Part shown: positions 8,171 to 16,470 of the stretch, piece after piece
Position numbering within the stretch: position 1 is the first letter of the stretch
Layout: every line of letters starts with the position of its first letter
Assembly (NCBI RefSeq): GCF_009363115.1
Contig: NZ_CP045298.1
Span: 4,957,501 to 5,021,500 of the forward strand
Direction: 5' to 3'
DNA from: Paenibacillus brasilensis
GTDB lineage: Bacteria > Bacillota > Bacilli > Paenibacillales > Paenibacillaceae
DNA length: 64,000 bases
Translations under genes and position numbers: made by a program
Notes under the pieces: generated by a model
Told to the model about the DNA's origin: nothing
Database searches by the model: none
What the model saw: only the letters and a program-made list of their open reading frames with translations

Positions 8171-9826
8171 CTATTGAACCGGAATTTCAATCCAGGATGA
8201 ACGAATATCACCAGTATATATCGTTTGCTTCGCGATTTTCATCTCTTCTTGAAGCGCCCAAGATCCGGCGATGTTAGGGTGCGCATGGTAAGCCGGAAAA
8301 TTGGATGAGGAGATGTCAACCCTCAATATCGAACCTTTGCGGAGCGTCCAGAGGATCGGCCACAATTCGATTTCGATCTCTACGATCTCGTTTGGCGTGT
8401 AGGGTGATGTACGGTCATTGCGAAAACGCAAGCTAGTGATGCCATCGCGAATGTTGCACGTGGTACCGTCGGCAAACTGCTCCATGATGCATACCGTGAA
8501 CGAAGTATCCTCGGCATCCGAGCTTACGGTCAGATGCGTTGTAATTGGACCAGAGATCTGCAAGGGGGCCTCCAGTTCTTCCGACAAGAAAGAAATGACG
8601 TCCGTTCTTGTACCTGGCGCGTCTTGATAGACGCTGGCCGGCCTGCAAGCGTCAGGTGCCCGGGACAAATAATTCATCAAAGCGGCTCCCCCCTTCGTCG
8701 ATACGGGATTGGAAGGATCGTATGCATAGGAAACGGAAGTTCCCGCAAACGGTTTTTCGAGCGTCAAGCCATGAATGGGTCCCTGCGTGCATGCCAGTTC
8801 GTATCGCGCAACGCTATTGTTTTTGATCCATCCGTCCCAGCTTTTCCAACGTCCTTCCCCGATCACATAAGTTTGAACCTTTCCCTTAAGATCAACGTTC
8901 TCGAACGGCTCGCCTTTCAAATGATGATTAAACCACTGCAAAGCGGCTCGATGCTGCTTCGGCACCCATAATTCATGATTTGTATAATCCAGGTCGCCGG
9001 CAACATCTTCTGTATGCACCCAAGGCCCGATGAGAAAACAACTTTCCGATCGGACGGATTCGGGAAGTTTGTTGTAGCTCAGGACGGACGAATTGAGATT
9101 ATGGTCGAACCATCCTTCAATGATCATGACCGGAATCTTCGTCTTACAGGGAACTTCTTTCAAATCGGCCCAAAAACCGGTATTCCAAAAAGGTCTGTCG
9201 GGATCGATCTCTGTTACCCAATCCCGATACCAGGGCAGCGTATGTCCAAACAGATGTTGGTCCATCTCGATGTGGGGTTTCACGGACAGCGCTTCCCGAT
9301 AAAGCGTATCTTGCGGCAAAAGCGGTTCATAGCCGGCGTTCCAAATCGCCCAAGCGGTGAAGAGGTCGTGCCGAAACATGCCGTTCATGTAAAGTTGTTT
9401 GTACCGCTCGATTCCGGCGACGGCGATAAACATCGTTTTGACTTCCGGAGGCAAGTGCTCGGCCATGCTCCACTGAAGGATCCCCGAGTAAGAGGAACCG
9501 TAAGTGCCGATGCGGTCGTTCGACCAAGATTGCTCGATCACCCAATTGAGCGTATCCAACCCATCCTCTATCTCATGGACAAAGGGAATCCATTCTCCTT
9601 CAGATTGCCCCCGGCCTCGGCATTCCTGCAGAACGAAGGCAAATCCGTGCCCAGCCCAGAACTTTGCCTGCTCCAGAAAATCCGCCTGCATGAACGGGTA
9701 CGGATTACGATTGAGAATGACTGGCCAAGGGCTTCCCTCTTCCGGAAGTGTAACAATCGTGTTCAGATTGACTCCGTCTCTCATTGGTACGAATTCGGCT
9801 TTTTGATTCTTGTCATATGTTGACAT
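8171..9826 (-). CDS. CocE/NonD-family hydrolase (X-Pro dipeptidyl-peptidase-like)
   Basis: The 551-residue product starts MSTYDKNQKAEFVPMRDGVN behind GGAGG. It shows the CocE/PepX fold: N-terminal alpha/beta hydrolase with oxyanion region NRNPYP, ECRGRGQSEG, nucleophile motif GSSYSG (Ser about 112), an Asp/His half in PVMIIEGWFDHNLN and GPWVHTE, and a C-terminal jelly-roll (ISGPITTHLTVSSDAEDTSF). Members hydrolyse esters or X-Pro peptides; no signal peptide is seen, so it should be cytoplasmic. It is transcribed divergently from a WYL regulator 114 bp away, which probably controls it. Intact. Confidence 0.9.
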   Translation of the reverse strand: MSTYDKNQKAEFVPMRDGVNLNTIVTLPEEGSPWPVILNRNPYPFMQADFLEQAKFWAGHGFAFVLQECRGRGQSEGEWIPFVHEIEDGLDTLNWVIEQSWSNDRIGTYGSSYSGILQWSMAEHLPPEVKTMFIAVAGIERYKQLYMNGMFRHDLFTAWAIWNAGYEPLLPQDTLYREALSVKPHIEMDQHLFGHTLPWYRDWVTEIDPDRPFWNTGFWADLKEVPCKTKIPVMIIEGWFDHNLNSSVLSYNKLPESVRSESCFLIGPWVHTEDVAGDLDYTNHELWVPKQHRAALQWFNHHLKGEPFENVDLKGKVQTYVIGEGRWKSWDGWIKNNSVARYELACTQGPIHGLTLEKPFAGTSVSYAYDPSNPVSTKGGAALMNYLSRAPDACRPASVYQDAPGTRTDVISFLSEELEAPLQISGPITTHLTVSSDAEDTSFTVCIMEQFADGTTCNIRDGITSLRFRNDRTSPYTPNEIVEIEIELWPILWTLRKGSILRVDISSSNFPAYHAHPNIAGSWALQEEMKIAKQTIYTGDIRSSWIEIPVQ

Positions 9827-9940
9827 TCGTCATTCCTCCATCATTTTTAAAGTTTGGTATTGCCCTCTGAGACTATAATAAGAAATAATGGTGACAGGGA
9901 TTGTCATGAACTTTAATTTGAAACAAGATGGGGAATTAAT

Positions 9941-10894
9941 ATGCCAAAATCTGAATTGCCCAAGTCCAAAAGACTGATGGAACTGATGATGACCGTTAAT
10001 CGAAAGCGGCAGTTCAAGGCTCGAGAGCTTGCCGATGAATTCGGGGTGTCCACACGCACCATCTTGAGAGATCTGCAGGAATTGAGCGAGCTGGGGGTTC
10101 CACTGTATTCGGAAGTAGGCCCGCATGGAGGGTATCAAGTAGTAAGAGAAAGGGTTCTGCCGCCTATCGCATTTACGGAAATGGAGGCGGTGGCGATGTT
10201 TTTTGCGGTGCATGCCTTACGTCATTATTCCTCGCTGCCGTTCGAAGCGGAGTCGGTTTCTGCGCTGAAAAAATTTTATTTGCATATGCCTGGAGATGTC
10301 AGGAATCGCATCGACAGCATGAAAGGCCGGCTCGATTTCATTGCACCGACAAGGCGGGGGGATGCTCCATACTTGGCTATTGTGCTGGAAGCCGCTGTGG
10401 AGCAAAAGGTACTCGCTATCGATTACGAATCGGATGAGAAAGGGGAAAGCAGCCGTCAGATTCAACCAGTCTTGCTCTATGCTAACCAAGGGTACTGGTA
10501 TTGCTTGGCGTATTGCTTCCTGCGCCGAGGCTATCGATTGTTCCGGTGCGACCGGATTCGATCAGCTGTCTATGATACATCAGGCATAGAGCCGCTTGAG
10601 CTTGGCGGTATCCATCTTACATGGCGAGAAGAAGAGGAGCTAGTGAAAGATCCCATCCACCTTCGGGCTTATCTGAGTCGCAAAGGCGTGCAACACTGCG
10701 AGGCAGAGATTTGGCTCTCTCTGCAATTGAATGCAGACGGAAGCGGCTTTATTGACAAGGTTGTGTCCCGAGCCCATCTTTCCTTTTATGCGGAGTTTTT
10801 CATTGGATTAGGAGATGAGGTTATTCTGGATGAGCCGGAGGAATTGAAAGAAGCGATAAGGAAGAGACTTTCCGAGCTGTTAAGTCGCTACTAA
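9941..10894 (+). CDS. YafY-type HTH/WYL transcriptional regulator
   Basis: The 317-residue protein begins with a winged helix-turn-helix (KSKRLMELMMTVNRKRQFKA, then ADEFGVSTRTILRDLQELSE), followed by PHGGYQVV and a central WYL domain (IDYESDEKGESSRQIQPVLL, then GYWYCLAYC and the Arg-rich YRLFRCDRIRS). It ends with a C-terminal WCX-like extension. WYL proteins sense small ligands or nucleic acids and act as repressors or activators. ATG 9941 follows GATGGGGAATTAAT. The divergent layout suggests control of the CocE hydrolase and autoregulation from the shared 114-bp spacer. Confidence 0.9.
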   Translation: MPKSELPKSKRLMELMMTVNRKRQFKARELADEFGVSTRTILRDLQELSELGVPLYSEVGPHGGYQVVRERVLPPIAFTEMEAVAMFFAVHALRHYSSLPFEAESVSALKKFYLHMPGDVRNRIDSMKGRLDFIAPTRRGDAPYLAIVLEAAVEQKVLAIDYESDEKGESSRQIQPVLLYANQGYWYCLAYCFLRRGYRLFRCDRIRSAVYDTSGIEPLELGGIHLTWREEEELVKDPIHLRAYLSRKGVQHCEAEIWLSLQLNADGSGFIDKVVSRAHLSFYAEFFIGLGDEVILDEPEELKEAIRKRLSELLSRY

Positions 10895-11004
10895 GGCATG
10901 CAATGACTTTGCAATTGTAGTCTAGCTGCCAAGTGAACGAAGGCAGGATGGTAGCTATAATTGTATCTCTTACATCCCGTCGATTACGATGATCATAAAG
11001 TTGA

Positions 11005-11066
11005 TTCACTTCACTAACGGAGAACGATAGTTAAATGAGACAGTGACAGTCTAGGAGTTTAATTTC
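11005..11066 (+). repeat. Unoccupied copy of the IS110-target palindromic repeat
   Basis: CTAACGGAGAACGATAG (11014-11030) is followed at the same spacing as in the occupied sites by CAGTCTAGGAGTTT (11047-11060). From the arm base at 11025 to the CT core at 11051 is 26 nt, equal to copies 1 and 3. The core is followed by GG instead of the AT read by the IS110 guide. Confidence 0.65.
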
Positions 11067-11194
11067 TGTTTGATATCTGGAATATACCGAGGATGGTTCA
11101 GCCATCCTTATTTCTGTGCTGGCATTCTTTCTATGAATATATGTTCTTTGTGATTCATGCCCCTATCTTACTGGGCAATTCAAAATTAAGTCTT

Positions 11195-12067
11195 GATAAA
11201 CACAAAAAATGGGTACTTATCATAAGCATCGGGGATAATCCCAACTGTCCGGAAGGCTCACGCACGCAATACTTTATCGGAGAGTTCGACGGAAATACGT
11301 TCATCAATGACAATCCGGCCGATCATATCCTGTGGCTGGATTATGGCCGGGACAATTATGCGGGGGTCACTTGGTCGGATATAGCTGAGCAAGACGGACG
11401 GCGCGTGATCATCGGATGGATGAGCAACTGGAAATATGCCAACCAAACGCCTACCGGAGCCTGGAGAGGCGCAATGACTCTGCCTCGCGTCTTATCATTA
11501 ACCAGCCGAGACGAGGACGTAGTCCTGACCCAAATGCCTGTTCGGGAAATAGTGCAGCTGCGGAAAGGAACGCTCTGCTGGAATGAGGTCAAGGTTACGT
11601 CGGCGGTGCCGTTTACGCAAAAAATGAATGATGTTCTGCTTGAGATTGAAGCGGATATCGACATTCGTTCCGGGGGCGAGGTTCATCTCAAAATGAAGTC
11701 CTCTGGGCAAAGTGAGACTATTATCGGTTATGATCCTGTGCGTCAATGGCTATTCATCGACCGTTCGAAATCGGGCCTTAGTGATTTCCACCCATCGTTT
11801 GCGTGCAAGCACGGCGCTAGAATGGTTTCGGAGAATGGGAAGATCAAGCTGCATATCTGGCTGGATCGCAACGCGGTTGAAGTGTACGCGAATGAGGGCT
11901 TGGTTGCACTGACGGATCAAATATTCCCTGATGCTCCGATGGATCGTATTGAGATAAGTGCGAAATCAGGGGAAGTTGTACTGAACTCGTTTCATATGCA
12001 TGCTCTTAACTCCATTCATATTCCCAGTGGCCCAACGGAGCAGACATCAAGGAGGGTTGAGGCATGA
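11195..12067 (+). pseudogene. GH32 fructan/sucrose hydrolase, N-terminus lost
   Basis: Homology begins near 11195 (HKKWVLIISIGDNPN) and runs through TQYFIGEFDGNTF, DYGRDNYAGVTWSD, GWMSNWKYANQTPTGAWRGA, and a C-terminal beta-sandwich (LWLDRNAVEVYANEG-like). The N-terminal third with the nucleophile box (WMNDPNG), the RDP transition-state box and the EC acid/base box is missing, so the protein cannot be catalytic. The codons before 11195 are not GH32-like. The stop overlaps the next ATG by four bases, as in a translationally coupled operon for levan or sucrose use. Confidence 0.85.
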
Positions 12068-12291
12068 GCCATGCAATCGATAATCGGGGATTGATCATGT
12101 ATTGGGCCTTCAATGAAGGAACCGGTACAAGCGCTTTGGAGAGCGTATCCCAAGTGAGGGATGATATCCAGTACGTATTTAACCAAGCGGAGTTTACTAA
12201 ACCTTGCCCTCCACGGTGGAGACAGGGAGTAATGGGAAACGGGCTCTTGTTCGACCGTGAGTTGAAGCGTGTTGCTACGTTGCAACCCTAA
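12064..12291 (+). pseudogene. Truncated start of a LamG-type fructan-hydrolase partner
   Basis: ATG 12064 overlaps the GH32 stop (ATGA). GLIMYWAFNEGTGT and RQGVMGNGLLFD resemble the opening strand of a concanavalin-like (LamG) domain, as found in two-part GH32 proteins. Homology stops at about 12262, where the IS30 relic begins, so only ~65 residues survive. No function expected. Confidence 0.55.
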
Positions 12292-12495
12292 CAAGCAAAA
12301 AGCGCACAGCACGCTTATGAGGAACGCCGTAAGGCTTCCGTCTCTTCCGGAAAATGGTCCAGCGCTATGGCAGTTTCTTTGGAGGAAAAGCTTCAAGCGA
12401 CGTGGTCTCCAGAGTAGCTCACAGAACGTTTTCGCGTAGAAGGAAAACCTGCAGTCTGCTTTAAAACCATCATGAATTATCGCGATCTAAGAAAA
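12280..12495 (+). pseudogene. IS30-family transposase fragment
   Basis: One frame reads QHAYEERRKAS, KWSSAMAVSLEEKLQATWSP, a TAG stop, then LTERFRVEGKPAVCFKTI, which matches the central part of IS30 transposases (SPEQI.R.. and KTIYNYR). Both ends and the DDE residues are missing. It truncates the LamG-type gene before it. Confidence 0.65.
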
Positions 12496-12788
12496 GCTGA
12501 AAACCAGTGGGAGTACAACCGATCATGGTTGGTGGCAAGGATATTTTTCATATAGTATTTTGGATCTACAAATTCCTGATCGACTATCAGTACCATTTAC
12601 AATCAAACGGTTTCCTTCTTGGTAATGGCAAAGCAGCCCAACTATTTTCGGGTCCATGGATGTTCACGTCAGGTTAAATTATGGATTGGTGGATTAGATG
12701 GTTTTTGGATGTTTTTTTATAATCCAAAGTGAACTACAATTAAAAAGATCAATACAAAAACATATAAAGAGCAGAAAGAGGGTAGAAC
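12496..12788 (+). promoter_or_regulatory. Upstream region of the yggS-pdxS unit with MocR-like motif
   Basis: No gene seen. TATGGATTG at 12680-12688 is the same nonamer found in front of glyA (20423) and of the intact mocR (44115). A CCA-starting block (12724) sits at the same 43-44 bp distance as the conserved CCATTAATTGATA block in the other two. Proposed regulator site; inference from shared sequence only. Confidence 0.4.
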
Positions 12789-13532
12789 GTGGGGCATTTA
12801 GTCGAAGAGAATCTCAATACCGTGAGGCAACAGATGGAATTGGCATGCCTGTCATCAGGGCGTAAGGTAGAAGATGTAAAATTGCTGTTAGCGACAAAAA
12901 CGGTGCCGATCGAAAAACTTTACATAGCCATGCAGGCTGGTGAAACTTTATTTGGCGAAAACAAAGCGCAAGAACTTCGGGGCAAATTTCCACTTATGGA
13001 GCAGTTCAAACAGGTAGAATGGCATTTTATCGGACATTTGCAAACGAATAAAATAAAAGATGTTGTCAAATATGTCACGCTCATTCATTCTGTGGACCGT
13101 TTGAAGTTGGGGCAAGCGTTGCATAACTATATCGTCAAAGAGAACAAGACCATGGATATACTGGTACAGATCAATACCTCCTACGAGGAAAGCAAATTTG
13201 GTGCTCCGCCAGAATTGGCATTGGAATTGGTGAAGCAATTGTCTCAGTTCGAAACGTTAAACATAAAAGGCTTGATGACAATTGGAAAATTAAATGCCAC
13301 AAACGATGAGACCCGGCACTGTTTCCAATTATTAAAATCTATTCAAACACAAATTAAGGAGAAAAAGTTTCCGCGTGTAGAAATGGATATTCTTTCAATG
13401 GGAATGTCCGGGGATTTCAAGGTGGCTATTGAAGAAGGAGCTACTATCATTCGTGTAGGGACAAGTGTATTCGGCCCGCGTTATTTGCCGGACGAGTATT
13501 ATTGGAACGAGAATATGCGCCAGGAGGATTAG
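12789..13532 (+). CDS. YggS-family PLP homeostasis protein
   Basis: The 247-residue product is a fold-type III pyridoxal-phosphate-binding protein of the YggS/PLPHP/YlmE family. Visible are the PLP-Lys segment LLATKTVP (Lys about 37), FGENKAQEL, WHFIGHLQTNK, IHSVDRL, VQINTSYEESKFG, KGLMTIG and the phosphate-binding end LSMGMSGDFKVAIEEGATIIRVGTSVFG. Family members buffer free PLP and help load apo-enzymes; they have no known catalytic role. GTG 12789 follows AGAGGGTAG. It lies 160 bp before pdxS, which makes PLP, so the pairing is functionally coherent. Usually this gene sits near cell-division genes, so this is probably an additional copy. Confidence 0.9.
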   Translation: MGHLVEENLNTVRQQMELACLSSGRKVEDVKLLLATKTVPIEKLYIAMQAGETLFGENKAQELRGKFPLMEQFKQVEWHFIGHLQTNKIKDVVKYVTLIHSVDRLKLGQALHNYIVKENKTMDILVQINTSYEESKFGAPPELALELVKQLSQFETLNIKGLMTIGKLNATNDETRHCFQLLKSIQTQIKEKKFPRVEMDILSMGMSGDFKVAIEEGATIIRVGTSVFGPRYLPDEYYWNENMRQED

Positions 13533-13694
13533 AGGAAAGGTCATGGAAATGGTTAACCACTATTGACGTGGATGTAACCTCTAGCAGGTTGACTCTACTT
13601 GTGTTGATTCAGGGAAATCTCTTCAAAATCTTCAAGAGCAATACGAGCCAAGTCAAATACAAAAAGTCGAAAAAAAATTAGGAGGGCATAAAAA

Positions 13695-14576
13695 ATGGAG
13701 ACAGGTACAGAGCGGGTCAAAAGAGGGATGGCAGAAATGCAAAAAGGTGGTGTCATCATGGATGTGATGAACGCCGAGCAAGCAAAAATCGCGGAAGCGG
13801 CAGGGGCTACCGCCGTTATGGCGCTGGAGCGCGTTCCATCGGATATTCGAGCAGCTGGGGGCGTAGCTCGTATGGCTGATCCGACGATTGTAGAGGAAGT
13901 AATGAAGGTTGTTTCCATTCCAGTTATGGCGAAGGCTCGCATCGGCCATTACCTCGAAGCGAAAGTTCTTGAATCAATGGGTGTTGACTACATTGACGAA
14001 AGCGAAGTGCTGACGCCTGCGGACGAAGTGTTCCATATCAGCAAGAACGAGTTTACAGTTCCGTTTGTATGCGGAGCGAAAGATTTCGGGGAAGCGCTTC
14101 GCCGTATCCAAGAAGGCGCGGCAATGCTGCGTACAAAAGGCGAACCCGGGACAGGCAACATAGTAGAAGCGGTACGACACCTTCGTCTGATCAACGGTCA
14201 AATCCGCAAAGTACAAGGCTTGTCGAAGGATGAGCTGTACAACGAAGCAAAGTTGCTTGGTGTCCCGTATGATCAACTGCTGCTAGTTCATGAATCCGGC
14301 AAGCTGCCAGTGGTCAATTTTGCTGCTGGTGGGGTAGCGACACCAGCTGACGCAGCTTTGATGATGCATCTTGGTGCTGACGGCGTCTTTGTCGGATCGG
14401 GCATCTTCAAATCGGATAGTCCCGAGAAATTTGCGCGTGCGATTGTTGAAGCCACAACACATTATGAAGATTACGCATTAATTGCGCGAGTATCCAAAAA
14501 TCTGGGAACCCCTATGAAAGGGATTGAAATATCCAGTCTACGGGAGCATGAACGGATGCAGGAACGCGGTCAGTAG
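13695..14576 (+). CDS. pdxS: Pyridoxal 5'-phosphate synthase lyase subunit
   Basis: The 293-residue TIM-barrel PdxS joins ribose 5-phosphate, glyceraldehyde 3-phosphate and ammonia into PLP. Almost every family motif is present: TGTERVKRGMAEMQKGGVI, IPVMAKARIGHY (Lys 81), SEVLTPADEVFH, RTKGEPGTGNIVEAVRH (Lys 149), VVNFAAGGVATPADAALMM and DGVFVGSGIFKS. Length equals the Bacillus enzyme. AGGAGG precedes the ATG well. The partner glutaminase pdxT, normally the next gene, is absent; the next sequence is a mocR relic. A type 1 amidotransferase at 19.1 kb is a different family, so ammonia supply is unclear. Confidence 0.95.
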   Translation: METGTERVKRGMAEMQKGGVIMDVMNAEQAKIAEAAGATAVMALERVPSDIRAAGGVARMADPTIVEEVMKVVSIPVMAKARIGHYLEAKVLESMGVDYIDESEVLTPADEVFHISKNEFTVPFVCGAKDFGEALRRIQEGAAMLRTKGEPGTGNIVEAVRHLRLINGQIRKVQGLSKDELYNEAKLLGVPYDQLLLVHESGKLPVVNFAAGGVATPADAALMMHLGADGVFVGSGIFKSDSPEKFARAIVEATTHYEDYALIARVSKNLGTPMKGIEISSLREHERMQERGQ

Positions 14577-14708
14577 CAGAGCTGAAGATCTTAACGTTGC
14601 TCGAGGAGCGTGAATTCGGCTTTGTTTGCAGTGGGGAAATGAAACCAAATAGAATGGGCCGATGAATTATACGCTCACATATATCAGGGATGCTTATAGT
14701 TATGTAAG

Positions 14709-14995
14709 CATCCTGCAAGACGATCTTCAATGATCGCCTCATCTACTTTAGCAAAGCCTAGCACCCATGATTTTTGATCGCTTTTCAAGCAATATGTGCT
14801 AAGTGGGTACACACGAATCCCTTTATCTAGCGCTTGGTCCGTCACGGCTTCGTGTCTGCATCAATATACATTACGAACTCTTCTCATGTGGAGCATTTAA
14901 TGCTTGATAAAATGAGCAAGCATTAAATGCTCCATAATCGGAAGATGATATGTTAGTTCATAGATTTGGGCAAGCTGGCGAGCTGCCATGACCGT
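14709..14995 (-). pseudogene. MocR/PdxR regulator, C-terminal relic
   Basis: Reading 14995 down to 14709, this matches, with an internal deletion, the end of the intact mocR at 42.65-44.08 kb (same ATAATCGGAAG, TGAGCAAGC, GTGCTAAG and CCTAGCACCCATG-type stretches). Only parts of the aminotransferase-like domain survive. A MocR next to pdxS is the normal arrangement for the B6 regulator PdxR, so this was probably the local one. Confidence 0.75.
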
Positions 14996-15002
14996 TCATT
15001 TC

Positions 15003-15013
15003 GGGGGGGGGGG
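15003..15013 (+). repeat. Poly-G run (11 G)
   Basis: Eleven consecutive G between the mocR relic and a short truncated frame. A length-unstable tract in a region with no intact gene. Confidence 0.9.
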
Positions 15014-15052
15014 CGCACGTGCTATTTGACTTTAATGAAGGAGGAATTTTGG

Positions 15053-15115
15053 ATGGAATTCACTGAACTGGTTCATGAATTGAGAGGCGAAGTGCTTGAG
15101 AATGTACACTATTGA
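15053..15115 (+). pseudogene. Truncated gene start of unknown identity
   Basis: ATG 15053 follows AAGGAGGAATTTTGG and encodes MEFTELVHELRGEVLENVHY before a stop. The strong ribosome site suggests the 5' end of a once-translated gene. About 200 bases of unassigned sequence, including a GACGAG/CTCGTC hairpin, follow before the serA relic. Confidence 0.3.
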
Positions 15116-15309
15116 GCGATTTGCATAGTGGACGAGAGGCTAATCCTCTGAACTCGTCGTCAGGGGTCATCTTTTTAATATCCACTGGTATCGCTCAGAA
15201 TTGGAGTAGCTTATGTATAATTGTTTTGAATGGTTCGATGGCAGAGTTGCTTCATATGGCGGCCAGGACTGCACAGCATGACGGTTCCGCCGTCTCTTGA
15301 TATCACTGA

Positions 15310-15835
15310 GCATGTTATTAATATTCTGCGCCAAGAGGCTGTTTAAAAATGCAGCCAATATGCCGGTTGTTCCAACCAAACAGCTAAATAAATTACAGCC
15401 CTACTACGCGTTGACGAACAATGAGTAAAACTCTTGTGAAGTTACAATAGAATATTCAGGCGAACTTGCTGAACTGGACACATCACCACTGCCCTCTAAG
15501 TGTTTAAGCGCATACTTTCTTGCCATCTTGATGCGGGGCAAGTGAATATCGTGAATTTACAATTTATTTGTAATGTTTACCTAACGATGCCAAATTCTCT
15601 ATCAACTAAAAGCGGGGTCAAGCGAGATCACGATTCGTCTAAAGACAGACATTGAAAAGAGATGAACAGCGTTTTGAGGACACCTTGTCCGAATCGTTCC
15701 TTATTCAATTGAAGTTTTTTCCCTGAAGGATATGGTTTGTTGATCTTATAGAAGGATCGGCTAGGCCTCATCAAGTATGCCGGAACCTTTGCTCGGTGAT
15801 AACGGTATTAATATTCCCACGTTGCTTCAAAAGGC
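15310..15835 (+). pseudogene. serA: D-3-phosphoglycerate dehydrogenase, 3' relic
   Basis: Pieces in shifting frames match the C-terminal third of long SerA: FKNAANMPVVP, LNKLQPYYAL, VTIEYSGELAELDTSPL, VYLTMPNSLSTKSGVKR, then the ACT-domain end (EGYGLLI, KDRLGLIKYAG, LGDNGINIPT). The NAD-binding and catalytic parts are missing. A second serA relic at 41.7-42.1 kb keeps the N-terminus and part of the same region. SerA starts the serine pathway, whose SerC and GlyA homologues lie at 20.6-22.8 kb. Confidence 0.8.
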
Positions 15836-15860
15836 TTAAAGATAAAATCCAGATCCATTT

Positions 15861-16157
15861 ATGGGAGTACAAAATTTCGATAACACTCAGCTGCCTTCAC
15901 CCAGTTACATCGTTGACGAGAGACTGCTGAAGCGTAACCTGGAAGTACTGGATTCAGTGATCGGCGACTATTCTTTCGAGAAGCCGCTGCAAGCGGGCGA
16001 TAAACTGGTTTTTTTGGACATGGCCCACTATACTATGGTAAAAAATCATATGTTTAACGGTGTGAATCTTCCTTCAATTGCAACATATAACGAAGAGGAA
16101 GGAATCAAGGTAGTACGTCAATTCAAATATGAGGATTACAGCAATCGTTTGTCTTAA
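15861..16157 (+). pseudogene. nspC: Carboxynorspermidine decarboxylase, in-frame internal deletion
   Basis: An open frame of 98 codons joins the first ~34 residues (LPSPSYIVDERLLKRNLEVL) to the last ~63 (GDKLVFLDMAHYTMVKNHMF, NGVNLPSIATYN, FKYEDYSNRLS) of NspC, a PLP-dependent (alanine-racemase-fold) enzyme of about 375 residues. Roughly 280 residues, including the substrate and most PLP contacts, are deleted without breaking the frame. No catalytic function is expected. Its usual partner, carboxynorspermidine dehydrogenase, is absent. It ends just before a clear terminator. Confidence 0.8.
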
Positions 16158-16185
16158 TCCTCACCTCTTGTATAGTATTGAGGAT

Positions 16186-16215
16186 CCTCTGCCTGAGAAG
16201 GCAGAGGGGTATTTT
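16186..16215 (+). terminator. Terminator after nspC relic
   Basis: Stem CCTCTGCCT (16186-16194) with AGGCAGAGG (16199-16207), four-base loop, followed by GGTATTTT. Confidence 0.75.
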
Positions 16216-16470
16216 GGCGAAATGAAAATGTATGTGGGAAGAACGATTAAGTAAAGAAGGGCCATTTAAATAATAGGAATTTCCTATCAAAACCATAATG
16301 ATTATACAATTGAGTAATCAATCAGTTCCTTCTATACTATAATTTAATGTTGAATTGTATATTTTGGAGGGAAATGAAATACTAACGTATTTCTTGTTAA
16401 CTCCTTCGTAAAGAAGTAAACTGGAAATTTGCTTTCTATGAAGAGAATGGAAGTGAAGGGGGATTAGAAT

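Noticed and set aside
8534..9823. Long plus-strand open frames across the CocE gene
   Set aside because: They are antisense shadows of a well-supported minus-strand gene; the compositions are Arg/Pro/Ser-rich and no ribosome sites precede them.
13595..14276. Minus-strand open frames opposite pdxS
   Set aside because: PdxS is complete and highly conserved on the plus strand; the antisense frames show no family features.
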